From NCBI GenBank assembly GCA_964342155.1, contig CAYFEQ010000002.1:1-64000 (forward strand): a stretch of 64,000 nucleotides of DNA. The letters run 5' to 3'. The stretch comes from GCA-2701705 sp964342155 (GTDB lineage Bacteria; Pseudomonadota; Gammaproteobacteria; GCA-002705445; GCA-002716945). This document shows, one piece after another, positions 8,412 to 17,204 of this stretch. Each line of letters begins with the position of its first letter. The first letter of the stretch is position 1. The notes beneath the pieces were generated by a model that was not told where the DNA came from, did no database searches, and saw only the letters and a program-made list of their open reading frames with translations. Position numbers and translations under genes: made by a program.

Positions 8412-9230
8412 ATGCCAGAATTACCAGAAGTAGAAACCGTTCGTAGAGCTCTTAAAAAAAATATAAAATCAAGAGAAGTTAGTCAATTTAAAATTTTTAA
8501 TAAAAATTTAAGATGGAAAATTGATAATAAAATAAAAAATTTAATACAAAACAAAACTCTTATAGAAATTGATAGGAAAGGTAAATATTTATTATTTTTT
8601 TTTGAGAATGGAGTATTAATAATTCATTTAGGTATGACAGGAATTTTAAAATTTCTTGTCACATATAAAAATAAAAAAGTTGATAACCATGATCACTATC
8701 AAATTATTTTTAAAGACGGTTCTAGTGTTATTTATAATGATGTAAGGAAGTTTGGATCTATACACTGGTCAAAAAATGTAGAAAATAATTTCTTAGTTAA
8801 GGGTTTAGGAGTAGAACCATTATCAAAAGAGTTTGATTCAAACTATTTATATAAAATTGGAAAAAAAAGGAAAGTAGCAATTAAAGATTTAATAATGAAT
8901 CAAAAAGTAGTTACTGGAATAGGAAATATTTATGCTAGCGAATCATTGTTTCTTGCAAAAGTTAGGCCAAATAAAAAATCAAATAGATTAAATTTTCAAA
9001 ATTACACAGATATAGTTCTAGCAATCAAAAAAATACTCAAACTTGCTATAAAAAAAGGTGGCACAAGTATAAAAGATTTTAAAACAATTGATGGTAAACC
9101 GGGATATTTTAGTCAAAAACTATCAGTTTATGGAAAAGAGAGTTGCCCATCTTGTGGAATATCCATTAAATTGAAAAAATTAAAAATTAATGGAAGAACA
9201 TCTTTTTTTTGTGCTGAGTGTCAAAAATAA
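8412..9230 (+). CDS. mutM: Formamidopyrimidine-DNA glycosylase
   Basis: Base-excision repair enzyme (272 residues) that removes 8-oxoguanine and formamidopyrimidines and nicks the abasic site. The N-terminal PELPEVETVRR supplies the catalytic Pro1 and Glu2 after Met removal. The conserved lysine is in DRKGKYLLF. GIGNIYASESLF is the H2TH region and the C-terminal zinc finger is CPSCG...CAEC. Length is normal. MutY is also encoded in this window, so both arms of the GO system are present. The gene abuts coaD with no bases between their stops. Confidence 0.97.
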   Translation: MPELPEVETVRRALKKNIKSREVSQFKIFNKNLRWKIDNKIKNLIQNKTLIEIDRKGKYLLFFFENGVLIIHLGMTGILKFLVTYKNKKVDNHDHYQIIFKDGSSVIYNDVRKFGSIHWSKNVENNFLVKGLGVEPLSKEFDSNYLYKIGKKRKVAIKDLIMNQKVVTGIGNIYASESLFLAKVRPNKKSNRLNFQNYTDIVLAIKKILKLAIKKGGTSIKDFKTIDGKPGYFSQKLSVYGKESCPSCGISIKLKKLKINGRTSFFCAECQK

Positions 9231-9710
9231 TTAACTAAATTTTTTTCTGAGAGCATTCTCAACATCAGGAATCACAAATTTCTTCAAATCTCCACCATGC
9301 ACTGCTATGTCTTTCACTATACTTGATGAGAGAAATCCATACTCTTCTCCGGGGCTCATAAAGACACTTTCTATATTTGGTTCCATTAATCTATTCATAT
9401 TAGCTAGTTGTACTTCATATTCAAAATCTGAAACTGCTCGTAACCCTCTCAATATAACAGTGGCTGAATGTTCTCTTGCAAAATTTACTAAGAGATTATG
9501 GAAAGAAAACACTTCTACTTTTTCGTTCCCAGCAAACACAGACTCAACAAACTTAACTCTTTCATTTATTGAAAAAAGAGTTTTTTTTGGTGGTTTTTCA
9601 GCAACCGCAAGCAAAACTTTATCAAAAATTTTAATAGCTCTTTTTACTAAATCAGCATGTCCATTAGTAATAGGGTCAAAAGTTCCAGGGTAAACAGCAA
9701 TAGATTTCAT
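9231..9710 (-). CDS. coaD: Phosphopantetheine adenylyltransferase
   Basis: Catalyses the fourth step of coenzyme A synthesis, joining phosphopantetheine and ATP. The nucleotidyltransferase motif GTFDPITNGH is at residues 9-18, and the C-terminal part has FLSSSIVKDIA (residues 125-135). At 159 residues it is normal for the family. It is the last gene of the minus-strand run M16-M16-rsmD-coaD, 1 base after rsmD. The pairing of coaD with rsmD is widespread. Confidence 0.97.
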   Translation of the reverse strand: MKSIAVYPGTFDPITNGHADLVKRAIKIFDKVLLAVAEKPPKKTLFSINERVKFVESVFAGNEKVEVFSFHNLLVNFAREHSATVILRGLRAVSDFEYEVQLANMNRLMEPNIESVFMSPGEEYGFLSSSIVKDIAVHGGDLKKFVIPDVENALRKKFS

Positions 9711-9711
9711 A

Positions 9712-10284
9712 TTATATTCTCTTTTTAGCGATTGTATAACTTACTTCTCCTATACTCAAATCTTTTAGTATAATCCAATCAGTATCCATAAAACTTGACT
9801 CTCTTTTTTTTTGCTTTTTTTTATGTTGTTCAAAGAATAAATACGAACTATTTTTTAAATATCCTTTTGTTTCTAACAAAGTTAACGATTTATTTAATAT
9901 ATCTGTTCCATATGGAGGGTCTAAAAAAATTAAATCATATCTAATCTGACAGTCCTTATTTAAGAACTCCAATGCATCAGTTTGTATTAAGTTATATTTT
10001 TCAATTTTAAGGCGACTAAATTCTTTTTTGATTGTTTTACAATTATTCTTATCTTTTTCAATAAGAGTTATCTCATCAGCTCCTCTAGAAATTGCTTCAG
10101 CAGATAATATTCCACTACCTGAAAAAAGATCTAAGCAATGAAAGTTTTTAACTGATAAAACTGTATTAAAAATAACTTCTCGTATATATGATTTTGTAGG
10201 TTTCACTTGAGATTTTTTATCTAAGATTTCAATGTATGATCCTTTTAGAATTCCACCTGTTATTTTAATTTTGTTTTTATACAA
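9712..10284 (-). CDS. rsmD: 16S rRNA (guanine-N2-)-methyltransferase D
   Basis: A 190-residue Rossmann methyltransferase that modifies G966 of 16S rRNA (E. coli numbering). ITGGILKG opens the protein, the SAM site is LDLFSGSGILSAEAISRGA (residues 51-69), and the catalytic DPPYG motif is at 122-126. It follows the second M16 gene immediately and precedes coaD by 1 base, so the four genes probably form one transcript. The lysine-rich stretch near 155 is an insertion of little predictive value. Confidence 0.94.
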   Translation of the reverse strand: MYKNKIKITGGILKGSYIEILDKKSQVKPTKSYIREVIFNTVLSVKNFHCLDLFSGSGILSAEAISRGADEITLIEKDKNNCKTIKKEFSRLKIEKYNLIQTDALEFLNKDCQIRYDLIFLDPPYGTDILNKSLTLLETKGYLKNSSYLFFEQHKKKQKKRESSFMDTDWIILKDLSIGEVSYTIAKKRI

Positions 10285-11577
10285 TTAAAAATTTCCTACA
10301 GCTGTGATTATGGACTTTTCAATAAATAATTTATTTTCTAAAATTTTTGAAATACTTTGATTTGAAACATTTTTAATAGAGTTTTCATACTTCTCAAAAT
10401 AATTTAAATCCATATTAAGATAATTAATTTGTGACAATAGTCCTAACATTTTTTTATTTGTATCATGTCTAATAGCAAAGTTATTAAGTATGCTCTCCTT
10501 AGCTTTTGAAATTTCTTGTAGAGTATAGTGATTTTCTTTTAATTTATAAATTTCATCTTTAATTATTCTAATTGCCTTTTTCGCATTTTCATTTTTGGTT
10601 TGCATGCTAATAGCAAGTATACCAAAATCATTATATGGTCTTAGATAGCTATAAACAGAATAAGCAAGTCCTCTTTTTTGTCTTATTTCAGTAAATAATT
10701 TTGAACCAAATCCACTCCCTCCAAATAAATAGTTAATTACAAGAAAACTATGGTAGTTGTCATCGGTCCTTTTAACTGCTGGTGTAAAAATAAGAATATG
10801 TGTTTGTTTGGTATCCATTGAAACTTTATTTAAAAATAATTTTCCATTAAATTTTATCTTTGTAGGGATATGTTCAATCTTTTTCCCTTGAGGTAAATTT
10901 TTTAAGAGTTTGCTTATCATATGAGCACTATCATTTTCACTAATATTACCAACAATATTTATGTCAATTGAGGCTTTATTAAATACCTTATCAAGATGTT
11001 CAGTTATATTGTCAATTGTTATAGAATCAACCACTTTTTCATATCCAAGTACTGGATGGCTATAACCTGTGCCTGCAAAAAACTTTTCATTTAGTTTCAT
11101 AGATGCGAGAGACCCAGGACTTAGTGATCGAGCATAAATTCTATTTTTTGTTTTTTCTTTCAAAAAATTCAAATCGTTTTCCTCAACTTTTCTCTCAGTC
11201 ATTATAAAATTTAATAATTTAGTAATATAAGCAACATTTCCCTTATTATTAATAAATCTCATATTTATAGAACTAAAGTCTTTGCCAACATTATAATTAA
11301 ATTCAGCACCCATACCTTCGAAGAGATCTAATACTTTCTCATCCTCATATCTCAATTTTGATATTGATTCAAAGGTTAAATTCGTCAAACCTGGTAAATT
11401 TCCATCATGCCTACTTCCTGCATTAATATTTATAGCGATATCTATTATTGGTAATGAGTTATTAGTTATTAGTAAATAATCAGGGTTTGATTTAATGGTA
11501 GATATTTTTGGATATGAATAGACAGTTGTTTGATAAAACAATATGGTTAATCCAATAAGTAGGTAAAATAATCTCAT
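10285..11577 (-). CDS. M16 peptidase homolog, non-catalytic partner
   Basis: A 430-residue M16 (pitrilysin-like) protein with an N-terminal hydrophobic signal segment (residues 1-21), so it is exported. The zinc motif HxxEH is missing: the equivalent position reads LTNLTFES (residues 64-71). The C-terminal half keeps the GGSGFGSKLFTEIRQKRGLAYSVYS segment found in substrate-binding partners. M16 pairs with one catalytic and one inactive chain are common in proteobacteria. It starts 4 bases inside the end of the catalytic gene (ATGA overlap), which fits heterodimer formation. Confidence 0.87.
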   Translation of the reverse strand: MRLFYLLIGLTILFYQTTVYSYPKISTIKSNPDYLLITNNSLPIIDIAININAGSRHDGNLPGLTNLTFESISKLRYEDEKVLDLFEGMGAEFNYNVGKDFSSINMRFINNKGNVAYITKLLNFIMTERKVEENDLNFLKEKTKNRIYARSLSPGSLASMKLNEKFFAGTGYSHPVLGYEKVVDSITIDNITEHLDKVFNKASIDINIVGNISENDSAHMISKLLKNLPQGKKIEHIPTKIKFNGKLFLNKVSMDTKQTHILIFTPAVKRTDDNYHSFLVINYLFGGSGFGSKLFTEIRQKRGLAYSVYSYLRPYNDFGILAISMQTKNENAKKAIRIIKDEIYKLKENHYTLQEISKAKESILNNFAIRHDTNKKMLGLLSQINYLNMDLNYFEKYENSIKNVSNQSISKILENKLFIEKSIITAVGNF

Positions 11578-12938
11578 GATCTATTAGGATATATAACAGT
11601 AAAAATAAAATTTTTATTCAGTAAATGTTTTCTAGCAGTTTCTACTAAATCTTGTTTTGTTATTTGATCAATATCATTTAAATACTCATCAAGAGTTTCC
11701 CAACCTATTTTTTTAGATTCTAAAGTTCCAATCTGCATTACTTGTCCAAACAGAGAGTCAAGTTTATAAATACTGTTAGATGTTAATTTTGATTTTAGTG
11801 ATTTAAATTCCTTATCTGTAATTCCATTTTCAACAATATCTTCAAATTGTAGAAATATTTCATCTCTAAAGGTCTCAACTGATATACCATCCCTTGGAAT
11901 ACCTCCAAAAGCTATAATGGTTTTTTCTATTGGGTACGAATCTGATGAAATGAATGTTTCCAGTGCAATCTTTTTTTTATCAACTAAGTTTTTTGTTAAT
12001 CTCGAGGAAGATCCTCCATCAATCAACTCTAAAAGGAGATCTATTTTATAGTGTTCCAATCTGTCATTATAATTAAACTTTGGTTGTACAAAGGAAATTA
12101 GCACTGTAGGATTCGAGACACTATCTTTTAAAAAGATATCTTTAAAACTTATTACATGTTTTTCTATTTCTTTGTTTAATGTTACCGGTTCATTATTTTT
12201 TATTGTTCCAAAATATTTTTCAACTAATTTTTTTGTCTCGATTACATTAAAATCTCCAGCTATAATCAAAGTTGCATTTTCAGGTGAATAATATTTTTTA
12301 TACCAATTTTTCAAATCTTGTAATTTTATGCTTTCAATGTCTTCCATAGTCCCAATTATTGGTATCCCATAACCATGATATCCAAATGCTTGAAATAAAG
12401 TTTTTTCAAACGCTTTTGAAATAGGTCTATCATCAACCCTAAGTCTTCTTTCTTCTTGCACAACTTTTCTTTCTTTAACAAAATCACTTTCTCTTAAAAT
12501 AAGGTTTGCCATTCTATCCGATTCCATTTTTAGACATTCTTCAAGATGTATTTTATTTACTTTTTGGTAATAACCTGTGAAATCTCTACCAGTAAATGCA
12601 TTGTCTGTACCACCTAAATTTTTTATTATTTTAGAAAATTCACCAGATTTAATCTTTTCTGTACCTTTAAACATCATATGTTCTAATATGTGAGAAATTC
12701 CTGTCGTTCCTTTAGTTTCATAACTTGAACCAACTTTATACCATAAACTTGAAATTACTATTGGGTTCCTTTTGTCTTCCAATAAAATCACTTTAAGTTT
12801 GTTTTGAAGTACATAAGACTCAATTCTGTCAGAGAAATTTATACTTGTTTCCGGATACACTCTTGTGGATAAAAGTATTACTAATATAAAAACAATACTT
12901 TTATATCTTAAAATTTTATTAAAATAAATTTTAATCAT
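11574..12938 (-). CDS. M16 zinc peptidase, catalytic subunit
   Basis: A 454-residue periplasmic or membrane-anchored metalloprotease. After a hydrophobic N-terminal segment (about residues 14-27) comes the inverted zinc motif HILEH at 83-87, with the downstream glutamate supplied by the VVQEERRLRVDDRP region near 160. The second M16 domain follows. It is the first gene of the run M16-M16-rsmD-coaD. In Pseudomonas this pair lies next to ftsY-ftsE-ftsX-rpoH; here rpoH is divergent and directly adjacent, with ftsYEX absent. A perfect TATAAT lies 8 nt before the ATG. Confidence 0.92.
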   Translation of the reverse strand: MIKIYFNKILRYKSIVFILVILLSTRVYPETSINFSDRIESYVLQNKLKVILLEDKRNPIVISSLWYKVGSSYETKGTTGISHILEHMMFKGTEKIKSGEFSKIIKNLGGTDNAFTGRDFTGYYQKVNKIHLEECLKMESDRMANLILRESDFVKERKVVQEERRLRVDDRPISKAFEKTLFQAFGYHGYGIPIIGTMEDIESIKLQDLKNWYKKYYSPENATLIIAGDFNVIETKKLVEKYFGTIKNNEPVTLNKEIEKHVISFKDIFLKDSVSNPTVLISFVQPKFNYNDRLEHYKIDLLLELIDGGSSSRLTKNLVDKKKIALETFISSDSYPIEKTIIAFGGIPRDGISVETFRDEIFLQFEDIVENGITDKEFKSLKSKLTSNSIYKLDSLFGQVMQIGTLESKKIGWETLDEYLNDIDQITKQDLVETARKHLLNKNFIFTVIYPNRS

Positions 12939-12946
12939 GGGTGTTC

Positions 12947-12952
12947 ATTATA
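12947..12952 (-). promoter_or_regulatory. Candidate -10 hexamer for the M16-rsmD-coaD unit
   Basis: A perfect TATAAT on the minus strand ends 8 nt before the M16 ATG. No good -35 is visible, and the implied leader is 0-2 nt. Confidence 0.4.
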
Positions 12953-13024
12953 TCAAAAAACTATATCTTCTCTAAAAAATATCATATGAATATAAATGAT
13001 TCTTTTTAGTACTCGTTATTTATA

Positions 13025-13067
13025 TTTTTACACTTAAAATATTGAAAATTATTGGTTTTTTACACTT
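13025..13067. repeat. 11-bp direct repeat upstream of rpoH
   Basis: TTTTTACACTT occurs at 13025-13035 and 13057-13067, exactly 32 bases apart, close to three helical turns. The second copy overlaps the first two bases of the -35 element of the rpoH promoter. The pair may be an operator or activator site; this is inference. Confidence 0.6.
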
Positions 13068-13093
13068 GAATATGGGCGTAAAGGCACTATAAT
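13066..13093 (+). promoter_or_regulatory. Sigma-70 promoter of rpoH
   Basis: TTGAAT at 13066-13071, a 16-base spacer and a perfect TATAAT at 13088-13093. Transcription would start near 13100, giving a leader of about 15 nt before ATG 13116. That is too short for an E. coli-like thermosensor outside the coding region. Confidence 0.65.
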
Positions 13094-13115
13094 GTACCTC
13101 ATAAACGCGTAAATT

Positions 13116-13973
13116 ATGAGTAAAGAACTAGTACAATATACTCCTACTGAGATGTCACTTGGTATAGCTACCGGTGATTCTCTAGATCACTATTTGTCTC
13201 AATTAAGAAATTCAACTATTTTGTCGAAAGAAGAAGAGTTTGAATTATCAAAAAAACTATTTGAATCAGATGATCTTGATGCTGCTAGAAAATTAGTACT
13301 TTCACATCTAAGATTTGTCGTACATATTGCAAAAACTTATAAAGGATATGGATTGCCACTACTCGACTTAATTCAAGAAGGGAATATTGGTTTGATGAAA
13401 GCTGTAAAAAGATTCGATCCACATAAAAAAGTTCGACTATTATCATTTGCAATTTACTGGATAAGAGCTGAAATGCATGAGTTCATACTTAAAAATTGGA
13501 GAATTGTTAAAGTTGCAACAACAAAAGCTCAAAGAAAGTTGTTTTTTAAATTGAGAAGTAAAAAAAATAATAGTTCTTGGTTAACTGATACGGAAACTAA
13601 AAATATTGCAAATGACTTGAACGTTAAGCCTGAAACCGTTTCGATTATGGAATCAAGATTAAGTGGATCTGATGTTTCTTTTGATCCAATTGAAGAAGAT
13701 GATAATTCACCATCAGCTTATCTTTCAGACAATAATGATCCATCGATGTTGCTTGAATATAATCGTGAAGAATCTAATAACAACTCGAAACTTTATAAAG
13801 CAATTTCAAAACTGGATACTAGAAGCAAGGATATTGTGTCACAGAGATATTTACAGGAAGAAAAAGCGACACTTGACGATTTATCAAAAAAATATAATAT
13901 TTCTAAAGAAAGAATTAGACAAATAGAATCTAGGGCACTTTCCTTACTTAAAGAATCTATATTAATAGCTTAA
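13116..13973 (+). CDS. rpoH: RNA polymerase heat-shock sigma factor (sigma-32)
   Basis: A 285-residue sigma factor. Region 2 holds LDLIQEGNIGLMKAVKRFDP (from about residue 83), followed by SFAIYWIRAEMHEFI and NWRIVKVATTKAQRKLFFKLR. The QRKLFF segment is the RpoH box that separates it from RpoD and RpoS. Region 4 has the ISKERIRQIESRAL helix-turn-helix near the C-terminus. It directs transcription of chaperone and protease genes. The gene has its own promoter and stands alone on the plus strand; its last 12 bases overlap the convergent ctaB. No ftsYEX precedes it, unlike in most gammaproteobacteria. Confidence 0.96.
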   Translation: MSKELVQYTPTEMSLGIATGDSLDHYLSQLRNSTILSKEEEFELSKKLFESDDLDAARKLVLSHLRFVVHIAKTYKGYGLPLLDLIQEGNIGLMKAVKRFDPHKKVRLLSFAIYWIRAEMHEFILKNWRIVKVATTKAQRKLFFKLRSKKNNSSWLTDTETKNIANDLNVKPETVSIMESRLSGSDVSFDPIEEDDNSPSAYLSDNNDPSMLLEYNREESNNNSKLYKAISKLDTRSKDIVSQRYLQEEKATLDDLSKKYNISKERIRQIESRALSLLKESILIA

Positions 13974-14888
13974 ATATAAAGTATAGTTAATAACTAGATA
14001 GTGATCGATAAGCAAAAAAAAGAAAACTAATGCTAAATAGACAATTGAGAATCTAAAAAGCTTAATTGCATCCTCATCAAATTTATTTTTCATCAGCTGA
14101 TAAGCATCATAAACAAACTTTATCCCACAAAGAACTGTTCCAACTATGTAAACACTACCTGCTAATCCTAATAAGTATGGAAATAAGGTAATACAAAAGA
14201 GAAGAATTGAATATAAAAAAATATGTAGTCTTGTAAAATTGCATCCATGTGTTATTGGAAGCATAGGAATGTCAGCTTTTTTATATTCTTCATACTTATA
14301 AACAGCAAGCGCCCAAAAATGTGGTGGAGTCCATAAAAAAATAATCAAAAACAGTATTAATGGAAATGAATCTATTTGATTTGTTATTGCTGTCCAACCA
14401 AGTAATGGCGGCATAGCTCCAGCAATTCCTCCAATAACAATATTTTGAGAAGTAAGGTTTTTTAGATAAACGGAATAAATCAATGAATAGACGATAATTG
14501 ATGACAAGGTTAGAATTGCAGTTAAATGGTTAACAAAGATTGCTAATATTAGTATGGAAATAGTAGCAAGAAAGAAAGCAAAATATATGGCATGTGATGT
14601 TTTAATAACGCCATTCACTAATGGCCTATTTCTAGTTCTATCCATTAGAGAATCGATTTTTCTATCCACTACATGGTTGATAATGGCAGCTGCTGAAGCA
14701 GAAAACCAAATACCTATACTGCCAAAAAAAATTAACTCATAATTGAATATCATAGAACTATGTGCCAACAACATTCCTGTGATTGCGGTAAACATGATTA
14801 AGAAATTTACGCGTGGTTTGGTGAGAACAAAAAATTCTTTTACTATATTTGGCAAGCTTTCAGATATGTAAAATGGGGTTCTCATCAT
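13962..14888 (-). CDS. ctaB: Heme O synthase (protoheme IX farnesyltransferase)
   Basis: Integral membrane prenyltransferase (308 residues) that adds farnesyl to heme B to make heme O for cytochrome oxidase. The N-terminal LTKPRVNFL and the prenyl-diphosphate motif NHVVDRKIDSLMDRTRNRPL (residues 66-85) are clear, and there is a second loop with YKYEEYKKADIPMLP near 197-211. It ends the minus-strand cox locus, 11 bases after ctaA. Its 3' end overlaps rpoH by 12 bases, so transcription of the two converges with no intergenic terminator. Confidence 0.95.
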   Translation of the reverse strand: MMRTPFYISESLPNIVKEFFVLTKPRVNFLIMFTAITGMLLAHSSMIFNYELIFFGSIGIWFSASAAAIINHVVDRKIDSLMDRTRNRPLVNGVIKTSHAIYFAFFLATISILILAIFVNHLTAILTLSSIIVYSLIYSVYLKNLTSQNIVIGGIAGAMPPLLGWTAITNQIDSFPLILFLIIFLWTPPHFWALAVYKYEEYKKADIPMLPITHGCNFTRLHIFLYSILLFCITLFPYLLGLAGSVYIVGTVLCGIKFVYDAYQLMKNKFDEDAIKLFRFSIVYLALVFFFLLIDHYLVINYTLYLSY

Positions 14889-14899
14889 GGATTAATATA

Positions 14900-15907
14900 T
14901 CATTTCCTAACCCTATCTGTCGAATAATATAGTAGAGCTATCATGCTCATTAGTAAAATTGAAGCATTAACAGTATGTAAAACAGCTACTGTTATGGGAA
15001 GACTTAATAACACATTTGAGATGCCAAGAAGGATCTGAATAATAAAAAAAGTCATGATAAATATGCCTATTTTTTTATATAAATAGTTGGATTGAAAGAA
15101 ATAGATATAAATAAATAGACTAAGAAATAAAATTGATAATATTAACGCTCCAACTCTATGAGTAAAATGTATTGCTAACTTGTAGGTATAATCTAAATAC
15201 CCTCCCTCATAATTAATATCTGGTAAATTAAGTAAGGTAAAAGCTTTATCAAAACTCATTTCAGATGGCCACCATTGATTCAAGCATTTAGGAAAGTCAG
15301 TGCAAGCTAATGATGCATAGTTTGTGCTTGTCCAACCTCCTAAAAAAATTTGTATAATTAAAGCAAAAGTACAAATTACAATCAATGTGAGTAAAGGTTT
15401 ATCAACCTCACTACTATCAGATTCTTTTTCCAAAAAAATAAAACCATTTATCATGATTAGGCTTGCTGTCATCATTCCCAATAATAAATGTATGGTGACA
15501 ATAGTTGGTTTAACTAATTGCGTTACAGTCAACATCCCCATTAAAGATTGAATAATTATTAATAAAACTAATAAAATTGGCAAAACTATTGATCTATTAT
15601 TACCATTTTTGATAGTTAAATATGAAACTATTAATATATATAAACCTAGGAAGCCTGCAAGGTATCGATGTAACATTTCACGTGAAGCTTTACCAATATC
15701 TATTGTTGAATTAGGGTAGGAATTTTGGGCCTCAAATATTTCTTTTTCTGTATTTGGTGGTGTCAACATTCCATAGCAACCTGGCCAATCAGGGCAACCA
15801 AGTCCAGCATCAGTCAATCTAACCCATGCGCCTGCTGAAATTACAATTAATGTAATAAAAGCACCAAAAAAACTTAAATTTGAAATGGTTTTATTCTTTA
15901 CCATCAT
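14900..15907 (-). CDS. ctaA: Heme A synthase (COX15/CtaA)
   Basis: Oxidises the heme O methyl group to a formyl to give heme A, the cofactor of the aa3 oxidase. The 335-residue protein has about eight hydrophobic helices and the conserved features WVRLTDAGLGCPDWPGCYG (residues 27-45), EMLHRYLAGFLG near 83-93 and a second half with a cysteine pair in ACTDFPKC and HFTHRVGAL. The gene overlaps the Sco-like gene by 4 bases. There are two adjacent ATG codons at the start; the second is equally likely. Confidence 0.95.
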   Translation of the reverse strand: MMVKNKTISNLSFFGAFITLIVISAGAWVRLTDAGLGCPDWPGCYGMLTPPNTEKEIFEAQNSYPNSTIDIGKASREMLHRYLAGFLGLYILIVSYLTIKNGNNRSIVLPILLVLLIIIQSLMGMLTVTQLVKPTIVTIHLLLGMMTASLIMINGFIFLEKESDSSEVDKPLLTLIVICTFALIIQIFLGGWTSTNYASLACTDFPKCLNQWWPSEMSFDKAFTLLNLPDINYEGGYLDYTYKLAIHFTHRVGALILSILFLSLFIYIYFFQSNYLYKKIGIFIMTFFIIQILLGISNVLLSLPITVAVLHTVNASILLMSMIALLYYSTDRVRK

Positions 15908-16479
15908 TTTTGTTTTGAGAACTTTAAAAGTTTCTTTAAATCTTTCAGTAATTTTCCACCATTGAAATTACTCTCATATGACAATATAGCATTTCCACCT
16001 GGATCAATGAGATAAATCTGGTTTCCTTTTTTTGATATTTGTGAAAGCATCTCATATAGCGGATTGAGACTTGCATTTGAAAACAATAATTCTGGATACT
16101 CAATTGTTAAGTTTTTAAAAAAACTAATGTCTTCGTTATAAGTAGTCAGAAAAATCCTTTGTACTCTATTAATGTCTTTACCTAATGCTATATGTACTTG
16201 TCTCAATAAATGAATATCACTAGAACATGTTTCTAAACAATGTGAATTAGTAATGTAGATTAAAGACCATTTATCTTTTAGGCCGTCAGAATTTAAAAGA
16301 GTGTTATCAAATAGTTTAAGATTAAATTGTTGGATCTGAACGAGTGGGTCTATAAATGTACCATAATTTGTAGTTTCCAATTTTTCATTAGTAGTTTGAG
16401 TTTTCAAAAAGTAATAAGAAACAATAAAAGGTAAAGCAAAAATAATAAGAAGGATAATTAGGCTATTTTGTTTTTTCAT
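15904..16479 (-). CDS. Sco-like thioredoxin-fold membrane protein
   Basis: A 191-residue protein with one N-terminal membrane anchor (residues 7-24) and a periplasmic domain resembling thioredoxin/Sco. It has a CLETC pair (CxxxC, residues 81-85) in the place where Sco proteins bind copper, and a late LIDPGGNAILSYE strand. The third copper ligand of Sco, a histidine before the last strands, is not evident. It lies between SURF1 and ctaA in a cytochrome oxidase assembly cluster, overlapping both. It is probably an assembly factor or thiol reductase for Cu-A, but the biochemical role is inferred from position and fold only. Confidence 0.75.
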   Translation of the reverse strand: MKKQNSLIILLIIFALPFIVSYYFLKTQTTNEKLETTNYGTFIDPLVQIQQFNLKLFDNTLLNSDGLKDKWSLIYITNSHCLETCSSDIHLLRQVHIALGKDINRVQRIFLTTYNEDISFFKNLTIEYPELLFSNASLNPLYEMLSQISKKGNQIYLIDPGGNAILSYESNFNGGKLLKDLKKLLKFSKQK

Positions 16480-17200
16480 CTTTATTGGTATCTCTTCTTA
16501 GTAAAATAATCATAAAAATAAATGCAACAATAGAAAATAAAAACCATTGACCAGCATACATGTAATGTTTTAATTCTGAATTCTTTTTGAATCTTCTATT
16601 ATCAATATACGAGTTATCCTGATTTTCATTCATAACCAAGATATACGGTTCTAATTCAGATTTTAATAAAATAGAGATTTCTTTAATTTTTATATTTTGT
16701 ATGATTTTTGGCCAATCATCATCATATATAGTCTCATCTAATTGTGGTAAATTTTTTTGATGAAAAATATAAGCATTAATATAAGTATTGGGTGTTTTAA
16801 TTTTGATATCAGGTACTTTTTGATCAAAATGATTTTCTACCCATCCTCTATCAACTAAAATAGTTTTTTTTTCAACTTTGTAAGGAGTTAAAACTTTATA
16901 ACCAGCTCTTCTATTTGCAATACTATTATCTAACAAAAACTGTTTATCTATTATAAATTGGCCGTAGACCTTAAGCCTTGTAAATTCTTGATATTTATTT
17001 TTAAATGTTTTTACTATTATAGGCTCTTTTTTGAGACTATTTATGTAGTCATTATAAATTTTAATTTTTTGATTTGCTCTATCTATCTGCCAAAGCCCTA
17101 AATATATACAGACGGCTATTACTAGAACAAAAAATAATAGCTTCAGAGCAGTATTTGAGAAACTTTTGTAAGTTCCTTTGTTATGTGTTAATTTTTCCAT
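16463..17200 (-). CDS. SURF1-family cytochrome oxidase assembly protein
   Basis: A 245-residue membrane protein with an N-terminal helix (about residues 20-36) and a C-terminal helix (about 215-236) enclosing a periplasmic domain, the standard SURF1 layout. Recognisable segments are LGLWQIDRANQK after the first helix, NRRAGYKVLTPY, and ILVDRGWVENH near the middle. SURF1 aids heme A insertion into subunit I. It overlaps the following Sco-like gene by 17 bases. Its start codon is only 4 bases from the divergent DUF2909-like start. Confidence 0.92.
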   Translation of the reverse strand: MEKLTHNKGTYKSFSNTALKLLFFVLVIAVCIYLGLWQIDRANQKIKIYNDYINSLKKEPIIVKTFKNKYQEFTRLKVYGQFIIDKQFLLDNSIANRRAGYKVLTPYKVEKKTILVDRGWVENHFDQKVPDIKIKTPNTYINAYIFHQKNLPQLDETIYDDDWPKIIQNIKIKEISILLKSELEPYILVMNENQDNSYIDNRRFKKNSELKHYMYAGQWFLFSIVAFIFMIILLRRDTNKDEKTK

Positions 17201-17204
17201 AAAT

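Noticed and set aside
10285..11577. Second M16 gene as a pseudogene because the zinc motif is missing
   Set aside because: The frame is intact and full length, and inactive partner chains are normal in two-chain M16 proteases.
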